Shown here one piece after another: positions 22,338 through 33,608 of a stretch of DNA of 64,000 bases (its first letter is position 1; each line of letters begins with the position of its first letter). The DNA comes from Siphonodentalium dalli. Its lineage: Eukaryota > Mollusca > Scaphopoda > Gadilida > Siphonodentaliidae. Below the pieces are notes generated by a model. The model searched no databases. It worked only from the letters and a program-made list of their open reading frames with translations, and had not been told where the DNA came from. The position numbers and the translations under genes were made by a program. Location: positions 38,988,426 to 39,052,425 of the forward strand of contig CP136064.1 in the NCBI GenBank assembly GCA_032622095.1, given 5' to 3'.

Positions 22338-23282
22338 TTAAACGTACCCAAGGCGTTCGAAGTGGGTAAATGTGCAAAAATTATAAAAGTCTGTAAAACA
22401 TCACACTCGGAAGTCGGGATTTTTTTTTACCCTGTGCCAATGCATTCTCTTATATATGCGAGTCGACCATAGGTCGCCTCGCATATATAAGAGAATACAT
22501 TGGCCTAACAATTTTTTTTCATTTTTTTTAAATAAATGTTTCTTACAATTTTTAGGACATAAAATAAAAAACATCCATTACCCTGCAGGGATCCCCACAC
22601 ATATATAGAAGCATATAGAAGAGTGTCGTCTGCTCATGTTTGTCTGGGGCTCTGTATGGGTGAAATTATAAAATTGTTAAAGAATACAAGAAAAAATTAT
22701 TAAAATTGTAAAAAATTGTTAGGCCAATGCATTCTCTTATATATGCGAGGCGACATATGGTCGACTCGCATATATAAGAGAATGCATTGGCACAGGGTAA
22801 TTTTTTTTATCTATTAGTCCATGTTCTTCTTAAGAAGAACATGGAATAATAGATCAGTTTTGTTCTTATATCCATTATGGATAGTTCTACAATAACGAAG
22901 TTTCGCGTGTTGAAAACAATGTTTTGTAAACAAAACTGTTTCAGTGATGTGTTAACACAATAATAGTGTAGTAAATAGTTTAGTCTGCATATGAATTTTA
23001 GAATATTTTTCAAGACTTTGACCTTTTCCAATGTTTACCGTCAATTTTGATTAAACGTTGGTCTCTTATTTGGACTAATTTGTCTTTTATCGGTAATTTC
23101 AGTGTAACATTAATGTTTACATAACAAATGGTTATCTCATTATTGGAAAGTTATTAGTAATGACATAAGAACAAAGTCAATCTGTTTTGATGTTCATGTA
23201 CGTGTTGATATGATAGTTGTTTTACAGACTTAATTGCATGTTATTTCTCATAAACCCTCGTCGAAGGCCTTGCGTCCCTTTA
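22338..23282. mobile_element. TTAA-flanked MITE, family R, copy 1
   Basis: TTAA at both ends with TIRs carrying the GGCCTTCGA core (left AAGGCGTTCGAAGTGGGT, right CCTCGTCGAAGGCCTTGCG). Interrupted by a foldback cassette at 22409-22801. It lies 57 bp upstream of the acceptor of the first GRDP coding exon. Family copy 2 is at 33605-34564. Confidence 0.75.
22409..22801. mobile_element. Foldback cassette, copy 4 (outer TIRs truncated)
   Basis: Hairpins at 22437-22503 and 22724-22790 are complete, but only part of the left outer arm (AAGTCGGGA) and none of the right is present. Nested inside the R element. Confidence 0.85.
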
Positions 23283-24050
23283 ATATCCCATGGTCACAGT
23301 ACATGTATTATGATGTGACTAATATAAAACGCTACTGCCAAATATCTGGCACTCTGAGAAATCTATACTTAGTTGTGACTCGAGCACCGTTATTGCACGA
23401 GTGTACTAGCTGTCCAGACAGTGTCGGGCTAATCTAGATCGAGAAGCATCAACAACCCGCCATGCACATGATGAGCTTACCACCTACTGATGGTTATACG
23501 AAATAAACGGCAACAACTATATCAAAACGGCCATCAACTTATCCAGCACGACTGGCATAGCAGTAAAACAGCCACAAACACATGAACGCGTCTGCAACAC
23601 AGACTGGTCGTACTCTCGTGGTGGGGTTGTGCGTGGTGTAAGAAAACAACCCAACGTGCCAGTGGATGTTTTCACCTTTGTCAGTGATGTTTTCGTAATT
23701 GTGAATGAATGAAGGTTTTTGCAATAATTTGCATTACTTATTTTCGCTCTTATCTGTTGCCAAGACTGCTGGGTCGTACGTGTGGAAATGCTCGTATAAA
23801 CCACTAAGCCCGGGGTAATAAACACTGTGTATGCATACCTGGTGGGTATATTGGTGGTTTGATAAAAGGGTTCTAAAACGCTGTGCAAAACTACAAAAGT
23901 GGTGCGCGGTGTAAATTACTCATATTTTAATTAAACAGTTGATTGAGAACAACCCATGGTTGTGCAAATGTCGGATTTTAATGTAGTAAAATATTTTTAA
24001 CTAACTTTCATTGAAGAGTAGTTTCCTTAGGAAATGATCAGCTAATAAAT
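23283..24050. other. Upstream flank of GRDP: nothing certain
   Basis: A 123-codon minus-strand frame (23888-23517) has no recognisable domain. An undetected 5' UTR exon of GRDP could lie here or further upstream; I could not define it. Confidence 0.4.
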
Positions 24051-24372
24051 TTAACCCTTTACCCACCAGAACGGCCCTGTGCCAATGCATTCTCTTATAT
24101 ATGCGAGTCGACCATAGGTCGCCTCGCATATATAAGAGAATGCATTGGCTTAACACATATTAATTGTTAACAAATGTAAGAAAAAAATATAATTTTTTTT
24201 TAAGCCAATGCATTCTCTTATATATGCGAGGCGACCTATGGTCGACTCGCATATATAAGAGAATGCATTGGCACAGGGCATAACTGTAACTATCACAATG
24301 TGGTCAAGGAGCCGGTTCCAATGATATCCATATTTGTATGGTTCTATTGAGACAGACCGAAGATATTTTACG
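24051..24372. mobile_element. TTAA-flanked (piggyBac-like) MITE carrying the twin-hairpin cassette, right end lost
   Basis: Starts TTAACCCTTTACCCACCAGA. The cassette runs CCCTGTGCC (24076) to GGCACAGGG (24279), with 67-bp hairpins at 24082-24148 and 24205-24271. The backbone after it (AACTATCACAATGTGGTCAA...) matches, inverted, the element at 27679-28078; the far TIR is missing. Confidence 0.85.
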
Positions 24373-24373
24373 T

Positions 24374-24466
24374 AAAAACTCGTGAGGTATACTATATACG
24401 TACGTACAACTCGTGAGGCATACTATATACGTACGTACAACTCGTGAGGCATACTATATACGTATT
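24374..24466. repeat. 31-bp tandem repeat, 3 copies
   Basis: AACTCGTGAGGCATACTATA then TACGTACGTAC, three times with one T/C difference, the last copy diverging at its end. Confidence 0.9.
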
Positions 24467-25348
24467 ACGTAGATACCTATGAATAAAGAAAGGTTTTTCA
24501 AGGTTCTACGTCGTTTACAGTTAAAAAGTTCGCTTAATTTGATGGCATTTGGTTTACAATAATAGTATTTGTTAATTAATGTTACATTTGACTCGCAGGT
24601 CTTTTAAACGGGCATTGCAATATTACGTGTAATTCGTCCCCTATATTTGTACCTCATAGAATACATAGTCTATATGAATAATCTGAGTTAATCCATGAGT
24701 TAATTCGATTGGTGAGTGGTGGTGTCTTTGCAGGGGAAGTTAAACTTGTGCATGACAGGGTGGCTGGTGATTGGGTGGTCCATGCGACCAAAAGACATAC
24801 TATTATTTTACACCGGCATTTAATTCTAATTTGAAATTCCAACTATAGCATCTACATTTACAACTATTCAAATATATAATATTTGGATAAATGACCCAAT
24901 AATGCAGATGGAGTCAGCATTTCCTGATAGTTAACCATTTTCTATATATTATCTCTAAATTCACAGAATCCACAAAAAACTCGGATGTATCGGTACGACT
25001 TTGACAATTCATGTATATACTAAACTAAACTAGTTAGAGGAAATAAAAATGCACACGATTTATGTTCATTTATCAAAACCCCAAAGTGTATAAATATTAA
25101 CTAAAATCGGGGAGGGTCGCGGTTTTGATAAATTTTGTCTAAACTGGGTTTATATAAGGAGCAAATGTTCACACATATGTTGATGCCATCATGATCTTAG
25201 AACACAATGATATATAATATATTGGCGTCACTCCGTATGTGAGTCAAAGGACAAACGTAACGAAACCCTATTCCAACACTTTCTATTTTTCGCTTTACAT
25301 GATATGTACATAAGATATATGATACGTAATAATAAATGCACAAGATCT

Positions 25349-26705
25349 ATGGCAAGCCAAACAGCTATTTAATATTAATTTTACTTAAGTAAAATAAAAT
25401 GACACTTTATTTCACTTAAGTGAAATAAAATGACATTTTATTTTACTTAAGTAAAATAAAGTGTCATTTTATTTTACTAAAGTGAAATAAAGCGCCATCT
25501 ACATGGTTTTATTTTACTTAAGTGAAATAAAATTACCATTATGTTACGCCCTTTTTTTATTTTACTTAAGTAAAAAAGAATTTTACTTAAGTGCAATAAA
25601 ACACAGTTTTTATTTAACTTAAGTAAAATTCTTTTTTACTTAAGTAAAATAAATGAACATTTGGGTTTATTTCACTTAAGTGAAATAAACGCCATCTACC
25701 GGTCATAGATAGATGTCATTTATTTTACTTAAGTAAAATAAAGTGCAACCAGGTGTTAAGAGTTATTAATGATTTCCCCTCAATCAGTTTAGAGACCAAC
25801 GCCAAATCCCACCAAACCACATGTGACCTTGTTATAAGGACAGCGGGTGTTTTATGATATATAGATGACATTACCGCAATAATCAGAGAAAACTGCTAAA
25901 ATGTGTGATGCATTTGTGTTTGATGCTTATTGTGCTGAGAACGAGATATAATCACATATCATACTCTTTTAAATATCAAATTTATGGAGGCATGGACTTA
26001 GTATGAGTGTTAATTGCTTCAAATGTGCTTGCTGCAGCGAGCGAGACCATTGGTGAATTGATATAGCAACATAATGCCTGGGACTATAGTATACTAGTCC
26101 CAGATAATGCCAACATTATCCCGACATTCCAAGTTCGGAGTTGCGGTACAATAGTTAGTGACCACCAGCTGTGGCCGGCTGCAGCTTTCTGTAGCTTTCT
26201 ACTGCGCATGTCTAGCCAGCTACGACTGTAGCCTGGGTTGCTCAAATACACTCATAATACACAACGGGAGATAACTTTCTCACGAACATGAACAGCACTC
26301 CCGGCGCACGTGCCAAGACAGCAAGTATTAGTTTGCAAGATGACTCTCATAGTGGGCGCTTTATTTCACTTAAGTGAAATAAACGCCATCTACCGGTCAT
26401 CGATAGATGTCATTTATTTTACTTAAGTAAAATTAATGCATTATTTTACTTTAGTAGAATTCTTTTTTACTTAAGTAAAATAAAGGTCATTTTTTATTTT
26501 ACTTAAGTAAAAAGGAATTCTGCTTAAGTTAAAACATGGTTAATTTTACTTAAGTAAAATTCTTTTTTGCTTAAGTAAAATAAAAAATGACCGTTATTTC
26601 ACTTAAGTGTAATAAAATGACATTTTTATTTCACTTAAGTAAAATAAAGTGTAATTTTATTTTACTTAAGTAAAATTAATATTAAATAGCGGTTTGGCTT
26701 GCCAT
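25349..26705. mobile_element. 1.36 kb TIR element made of CTTAAG palindrome arrays
   Basis: TIRs of over 100 bp begin ATGGCAAGCCAAAC(A/C)GC. About 11 near-copies of TTTTACTTAAGTAAAATAAA or TTTCACTTAAGTGAAATAAA lie at 25371-25745 and another 11 at 26360-26690, with short spacers. The middle (25746-26359) has no such repeats and no recognised ORF. GCCATCTACCGGTCAT occurs once at each inner edge, in the same orientation. Confidence 0.85.
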
Positions 26706-27678
26706 AAAGATCACGCACAACTGCTTTTTCTAAAATATTCAGAAGTAAATCAATTCCTAGCGAAAATGTGAATGCCTGTCCAGCTTACTTTTTATACACG
26801 ACATGATCTGTTGAGGTTCAAGGTTAGTATATATATGGCGGATTTGAGTTAATCCAACTAAAATAGTACTGAGCTGTCCCAGCGTAAGTCTAACTGTCAA
26901 CAAGAAACATTTAAAACAAAATAATGCTTTCTGGAACTCAAAAACTTGGCCCCCCAAATAGACGATATCGAAAACGAAATTTTTCTAACATTTTACTATT
27001 TCTGAAATTTTCTTTAAAAATCATAAAATTCATACAAAATTCCGCTATCAAGATCTGAAGTCAAAAATGAAGCTTCATGTTGTGCACACATCTCCTGACC
27101 AGGACACTACACTACAATGTTTATAATGAAAAAGCAAGGTCACTTAACATTTATTCAATGTTAAGTAATATGTTGATAGCCATATCATTTTGACCATTGA
27201 TATGGCTATTTATTAACCAAATTGGGAAAAAAACAAATAGGTCCATATTGAACCTAAATATTCACGTAAGTCTATATTGGACTTATTTTTTTCTTAAATA
27301 AGCCCATGGATATTGATATATCAGTTATTCCGTTGAATGGCGCGGGCTTCAATGAGAACACGTTATAAAGAGCGTGAATCTGTTTAGTCGTGTCGATGAA
27401 CAAAGGTAGATTCTTATTTCGCGCTTATAATGTGCTTATTTTGAATGCCACGTTTACGCCCATATGGTGCGTATTTTAAGTACAATACGCTCTATATGGA
27501 CCTAGAACGCGACATTCAAAATAAGACCGTATTGTGCTTATTTTCACGAGAACAGGCTGGAAAAAACATGTTTGTTCGTTTGTTTGTTGTTTTTTTTTCG
27601 CATTCGTTTTAGTCTTTTACTTGTTTGTCTCAGTCTGATGTTTACATTTCCAACTCGGCCCAACTCGGTACATATATA
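26706..27678. other. Intergenic, nothing recognised
   Basis: Small hairpin near 27175-27215 (GATAGCCATATCA / TGATATGGCTAT). One AAAGAGCGT motif at 27367, shared with family B elements. Confidence 0.5.
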
Positions 27679-28078
27679 TTAACCCTTTACCCAACAAACC
27701 GGCCAAAACCGGCCAAATAAGGCTTCAACAGCCTAAAATATCTTCGGTCTGTCTCAATAGAACCATACAAATATGGATATCATTGGAACCGGCTCCTTGA
27801 CCACATTGTGATAGTTACAGTTATGCCCTGTGCCAATGCATTCTCTTATATATGCGAGTCGACCATAGGTCGCCTCGCATATATAAGAGAATGCATTGGC
27901 CTAAAAAAAATCTTTTTTTAACACTTTTTACCATTTTTTCTTACATTCTTTAACAATTTTATAATTTTTAATGTGTTAAGCCAATGCATTCTCTTATATA
28001 TGCGAGGCGACCTATGGTCGACTCGCATATATAAGAGAATGCATTGGCACAGGGCCCTTCTGTTGGGTAAAGGGTTAA
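27679..28078. mobile_element. TTAA-flanked (piggyBac-like) MITE carrying the twin-hairpin cassette, complete
   Basis: TTAA at 27679-27682 and 28075-28078; TIR CCCTTTACCCAACA. Hairpins at 27833-27899 and 27981-28047. The spacer between the hairpins differs from that of the TGTGACCCGCC family, although the hairpins are the same. Confidence 0.9.
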
Positions 28079-29111
28079 TGGTTATGCTGTATAACCAGAA
28101 CCGAAGAACGTTCGTCACTAAAGTGTCGGGGACAAGTAACTAATTAGAAGTCTTCATGATGCAACCTATAATAACAGTTGACAAGTATACATATATGTTG
28201 AAGCTATATATAATCCTCAAGCTGATATACATTATGCACTACTTAAGAGGGAGATACACACCATTGGTGTGTATCTGTAATTAAGTTGTCCGATCCAATT
28301 ATAAAACACAGTGGGACACTGATGTTTGTTGTCAATACATTGTACAGGGATTACTGTTGGGGGCGGGGTACGGCTTTAGCGCTATTTCAATTTACCGCAT
28401 CAGGATGAAGTGTCACAAAACGCTCGAATTATCGATATTGCTGACCCTGCATATATAACGAAACAACAAAGCGGAGTCATAGCTATTTGCCAGCTGTTTT
28501 TAATTTTCGAGTGAGATAAACGCTCTTTATTAATACCTTATTATGAACACATACGACATAATTGCTCTGTTTTGTCCCGCGCAGAACAAAGCCGATACCC
28601 GATTCTTCAAAATGTATCTTGTAAAAGTCTTTTTGTGACAATTAAACTTATTAAACGTTTGTATCGACCTACTTTTATCCACAGAACCGGACCGGGTGCA
28701 CAGAAATCGAGAGTATTATCAGGCTTCATAAACCTTATAGGTGCCCATTACGTCACGTTTTCGTAATCAAATTAAGCGGATTCAGATTTTATTAAGCCTT
28801 TCGTCGCACTTGACATAACGTGCATGTAATTCAATTATAAACAGTGTACATGATACATAATGTAAATGGGTATATATATGTATGTATGTTAGTTGACATA
28901 AGCATATACATATACACACAATACAGATTGCAGTTATAGTATAATGTACTACGTGTGCTTGGAATCTAGATTGAGGGTAGCCATACTAGCCGACAGGTGT
29001 GGTGTTTAAAGTAAGTGAGTCTGGGGTGTTGTATGACTCACAGTATGAGTCAACTGTCTTTATCATGACTATTTTAAGATTTTTCATATGTATGAATCAG
29101 GCAATTCTTCA
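28079..29111. other. Intergenic, nothing recognised
   Basis: Contains a perfect 26-nt palindrome-like hairpin at 28252-28277 (AGATACACACCA / TGGTGTGTATCT) and an isolated AAACGCTCTTTAT at 28519. Confidence 0.5.
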
Positions 29112-29703
29112 ATGATTGTTCACTTATAAACGGACAATCCTTACCTAAAATGGTCATTAATAAATGGACAATCCAACCATGCACGCGTGGCACGCGAGCT
29201 TGTGATTGTCCACTAAATGAAGACACGTATAGCCGCCTAATCCTGCATGTTAGCATCATATTTAATATGAAGGCAATAACTCTATAACGAATGTTAATTT
29301 ACTAAATAACGGTGATTTGTATGAGAAGAAGTGTTTTTGACGAAATAACGGAGATATTTGAAGAAGAGTTTTTGACGAAATAACGGAAATATTCGAAGTG
29401 TTTTTAAAGAGCGTACACCAAACCTCCCACAAGCCCACCCACACAAGGGAAGAATTTGACTTATATTGAGTTGATCTGATGTGGTGTTGCAAATTTCTCA
29501 TACAAATCTCCGTTGTTTGGTAAAGTGACATTTTTTATAGCGTTATTACCCTTCAGATTTAATATGAAGCTAACATGCAGGATTATCGATATATGTCGTG
29601 ATTTAGTGGACAATCCCAAGCTGGCGTGCCACGCGTGGTTGGATTGTCCATTTATTAATGACCATTTTAGGTAAGGATTGTCCGTTTATAAGTGGACAAT
29701 CTT
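29112..29703. mobile_element. MITE with ~170-bp TIRs, family E
   Basis: Left GATTGTTCACTTATAAACGG, right CCGTTTATAAGTGGACAATC. GGACAATCC recurs inside both arms, with palindromic ACGCGTGGCACGC / GCGTGCCACGCGT. The centre is a diverged inner inverted repeat, non-coding. Confidence 0.85.
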
Positions 29704-29931
29704 ATGCGCATTAGGTGCTATGAATATATCGTGGTGCGTTAATCAAAGCATGTGTCATCCGCATATATTAGTACGAATACCACCAGTATCTAACTCTTTG
29801 AACTTTAATTTCCAGGTTTATTCTATCACCCCTTATTCTGCAAAATGACAGGCACCTTATTCCCAGGTCTGCTCCCACAGATTACCAGACTTTTATACAT
29901 TTATAGAGGATCTCACATGAGTTTCTATTTT

Positions 29932-30028
29932 ATACGGAATTTATCAACCGAGTTCACTAAATTCGATTTGAGCCGAGGTTTACCGAGGCTCAAATAGAAT
30001 TTAGTGGACGAGGTTGATAAATTACGTA
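29932..30028. repeat. Near-perfect 100-bp inverted repeat (hairpin)
   Basis: TTTTATACGGAATTTATCAAC ... GTTGATAAATTACGTATAAA, with inner GAGTTCACTAAATT / AATTTAGTGGAC and GATTTGAGCC / GGCTCAAAT. The loop is about 12 nt. Confidence 0.8.
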
Positions 30029-30269
30029 TAAAATAGGACGAGTGTGAGATACTTTTTATCACATGATCAAATAAACGCGAAGCAATGCGAAATATCCATC
30101 GAAAACAACGATAAAAACCGCAGCGATCGCAAGTCATTTGAAGAACGATGTGACGTCATCGCACGCGCTGATATTAAACGTGTCTCTTATCGATAATTAT
30201 GAAACTGCTTTTATGGGCAAATTATGTGATAAATACATGTTCCATATAGTGAAGCATGTTTATTTCAAT

Positions 30270-30925
30270 TTATTTGGGCATCATGTGGTTTATCTCAACT
30301 ATAGCAAAGCTCAAATGTGATAGGTTGTCCCCTTGTTTCAAACCAATGAGACTGGGGAATAGTTCAGATTCTTCATGGCCTATTCTAACGCATGCTTTCA
30401 TTTCATTGTACATAGGTTTTATGATATTTCCCTTCGGCTCCGTGACTCGGGAGTTTTTTCCCAAAGACCTGCTCTCCACAGAATCAAACGCTTTTGAGAA
30501 ATCCATCAATGCGCTATATATAACTTATCATTATTGCTTTTCAGGAGGTTTATCAATGCGTATATAGAGAGAAAGTGTTGTCCACAATGGAGTACCCCTT
30601 TCGAAAACCTGCCTGGCATTCTGATTGTAGGTTGTTTTGGTCAAGAAATATATTCTAAAATTCTATCACTGATAATGCTCGTGAAAACTTTGGAGATACA
30701 ACTGAGTAGTGTTATTTTTTATAGTTACCGGCATGGGTCCATGTTATTACCCTTTTTTGTAAATGGGGCGTATAACTCCGATTTTCCATGAATGAGGTTT
30801 ATTCCGATCTCTAGAATAAGATTGAAGTATCGTTGATAAATAGTATCGTTGATAAATAGTAAATTAAGCTGATATATGTAAATAATACTTGTATACAAGC
30901 TTTGCATCATGTACAAATACATACT
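30270..30925 (-). pseudogene. LINE reverse transcriptase fragment
   Basis: ELYAPFTKKGNNMDP, then after frameshifts MDFSKAFDSVESRSL (RT motif A) and FPSLIGLKQGDNLSHLSF (the GL.QG.NLSP motif, damaged). Several frame breaks and a mutated motif; certainly dead. Confidence 0.75.
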
Positions 30926-31456
30926 AACGGATAGAACATCATCTGATCAAAAATATTCTATGTGAGTCTCGGTTATTCTGCATCCGGTACTGTAAACGTA
31001 GAGATAATTGGTTAGGAATTTTTGAATACGGTAAACATAAAGAGCGTTCGCTAACTGATGTACGCAAATTTGATGCAGTAAACAACTTTGTGTCATTAGA
31101 CTATTGCCATCCCGGGGACGCGACCAAAGCTAGTTTCGGGACTATTTAGTTACCCAAAGTCTTGAGTTCATAAAACTACTATTTCAACGTTTGCTATACC
31201 AGAAAATGAGATCGAACTTATGAACCCAATATGGATATTGTGTTTGGTGGTGAGATAATACAGGCGGTTTTGTCAGGCTGGCAATCGTGATCTAGCACCC
31301 AAGCAATAAGATATCACACAGAGAGTCAATGACTTCCGTACCCATCAAACCCGAATATTATTAAAGAGCGTTCCAAAACAATATGTGGAAATGAATAGGC
31401 GGACAACGATAAACACCTTATAAATGTATGTAGTCCGTATCTTTATATTCGTGCAT

Positions 31457-32366
31457 TTAAAGACACGGGCGGCGTTGGCGGTGGGTATGCTGTTAAAATA
31501 TTCACCTCCGCCAAAACAGAAAGAATAGTAAAATATAGACATACCTTGTTCTTATACCAATCTGAAATATGACATAAACAGTATGTTATTGTCAATTTTA
31601 TTCCATTTGTTATGTAAACAAAAGCAAACAAAATCACGTTATAATACGTTCACACGCTGTCAAGTTTGCACGGTATGTTTTTGCGGGCATTTCGTCATAG
31701 AAAACCACATGGTGCCAGAATATGAACGGAAAAATGCACATAACACAATACCGACATGAGAAGTAAAATTTATGTAGTTCCACTTGTAACGGTGCTACTG
31801 GAATTTGCCTTCGAAATGCCTGTATATACAGTATATATGATTTATTCTTGCGAGATAAATGCATGCTATTTACAGGCAAATTCCGGCAGTATCGCTACAG
31901 GTGGAACAACAGAAATTTCACTTCGCACGTAGTCAGCTGTGGTACAGATGCATCTTATATGGTTGTTTCCGTTCATATTCTGGCACCATATCGTTTTCTA
32001 TGACATTACGCCTGCTAACCATACCTGGCAAACTTGACAGTGTATGAACGTACCCTTACCTGGCTTTTGTTTAGATCCGGATATGGTAAACATAAAGATC
32101 GTTATGTGTTACTGTTTTCCTGATATGGAAATAATAAAGAGCGTTTATATCATTTGTGTGTGATTAACCAATAGAATTGTAAACAGAAGCCCAACTTTCT
32201 GTAACACGAGCAGGCTCTTGTTTACGTACACCATCGTATGTCTTGACGACAATATACTATTTAAGCGCTGATTATGTTTGGCATATGAACAAAACTATAT
32301 ATATTTTAATATTCCTTCTTGAACAAATATGAATATTTCTGCAACGAACGCCGCCCGTGCCTTTAA
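31457..32366. mobile_element. TTAA MITE family B, copy 4, with nested family C
   Basis: TTAA at 31457-31460 and 32363-32366. The interior equals the other B copies except for an insertion at about 31645-32052. Confidence 0.85.
31645..32052. mobile_element. MITE family C, copy 2
   Basis: Same structure as 9993-10401 and about 408 bp, inserted in family B copy 4. Confidence 0.85.
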
Positions 32367-33068
32367 CGGCGCAATTAATATTATTTATAATAGTATGTTA
32401 TTGGGTTTAAATGAGCCATGTCCGTTTAATCATACCGGTAATTATACGCACATACTTATTCCAATTCAATTTGTTTATTCTCCGAAACTCCTGGCGACAT
32501 TTGGTGGAAATTTTCACTTGTCTTCAAACAAACATGCAACTTGACCAGAACAACATCGTTTTAATTGTGGTAAAACCACAACACTCAAACGGCAAACTTT
32601 GAAGAATCCACCATGCATATATAGGTGCATATGGTTTTCTTTTGATCCACACAAGACACACCCAAGCGCGTCCAACGAAAATAGACACATATACTGCGAG
32701 CGCGCACTTTGTGCAAAACAAAGAACGAGTATATCCTAACTATCTTACGGCATGTACCGGGTAGACGGGTAGATCGCAATTACATCTACGCCTACAGGAG
32801 GGAGTAAAGCTACGATGTTGCCAAACTGTGGAATGATAGAACTGTGTCATGTTGAAGTATAATATGCCATGTCTCTACCGTGGCGGAGCCAGGATTCTAA
32901 AGAGGGTGTTCGTCAAGAATCATTTTAATTCAGCTTAGAATACATGACACGTAGGGGACCTGGGTTCAATTTTAGGCTTCACCTGGATTGTTCACAAGGA
33001 ATAAGCAAACGGCTGCATGGACGACAAAAAGCGTTTTGTGTCTTTATGATTCATGATATAATGAAGTA

Positions 33069-33608
33069 TTAAAATGGTATATCTCTTTGGGGACATGTGT
33101 TATATAGTTACCGGGGAATAAAAATATTAGAAATAGAATCGAAGACCCCTGTCCGGAAATGCTTCTATCGATTAATATTGATTATATTTCGAATATTTTC
33201 TGGTCTAAAAACGTGTGGTTGTTTAGCTAACGAACAGTGGTTACTGTTAACAGAGACCAGACATTTTATTGTGTAATTTTGTCACAAATAAACGATAATT
33301 AGACTCATTGTCGCTTATAACTATATAATAAAACAATACAAACAATCAGTCTGGGAAATTTTGACGTTTGTCCCATAGCTATGGGGACATCCTACTGATC
33401 TCTATCACTATATGGTATCGCCTGAATGGTCTGTTCTAAAAATAGAACAATAAAGTGTCCCACTTAATCATCTCATTTTATAATCAAATATTCGAAATAA
33501 AACCAATATTAATTGATAGAAGCGTTTCCGGACATGGGTCTTCATTTTATTATTTTATACCCATAAACAATTTCAAAATTGTTGTATGAAGAGATAATCC
33601 ATCTTTAA
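33069..33608. mobile_element. TTAA-flanked MITE, family S
   Basis: Ends TTAAAATGGTATATCTC and GAGATAATCCATCTTTAA. Internal inverted copies of CTGTCCGGAAATGCTTCTAT sit near 33150 and 33530. A partial relative lies at 44868-45015. Confidence 0.7.

Noticed and set aside
21517-22341. 274-codon plus-strand frame opposite the first GRDP coding exon
   Set aside because: It is the antisense shadow of the acidic exon, which has a proper acceptor, start and phase-compatible donor on the minus strand.
23517-23888. 123-codon minus-strand frame as a gene upstream of GRDP
   Set aside because: No recognisable motif, composition like the surrounding DNA, and no supporting splice sites found.
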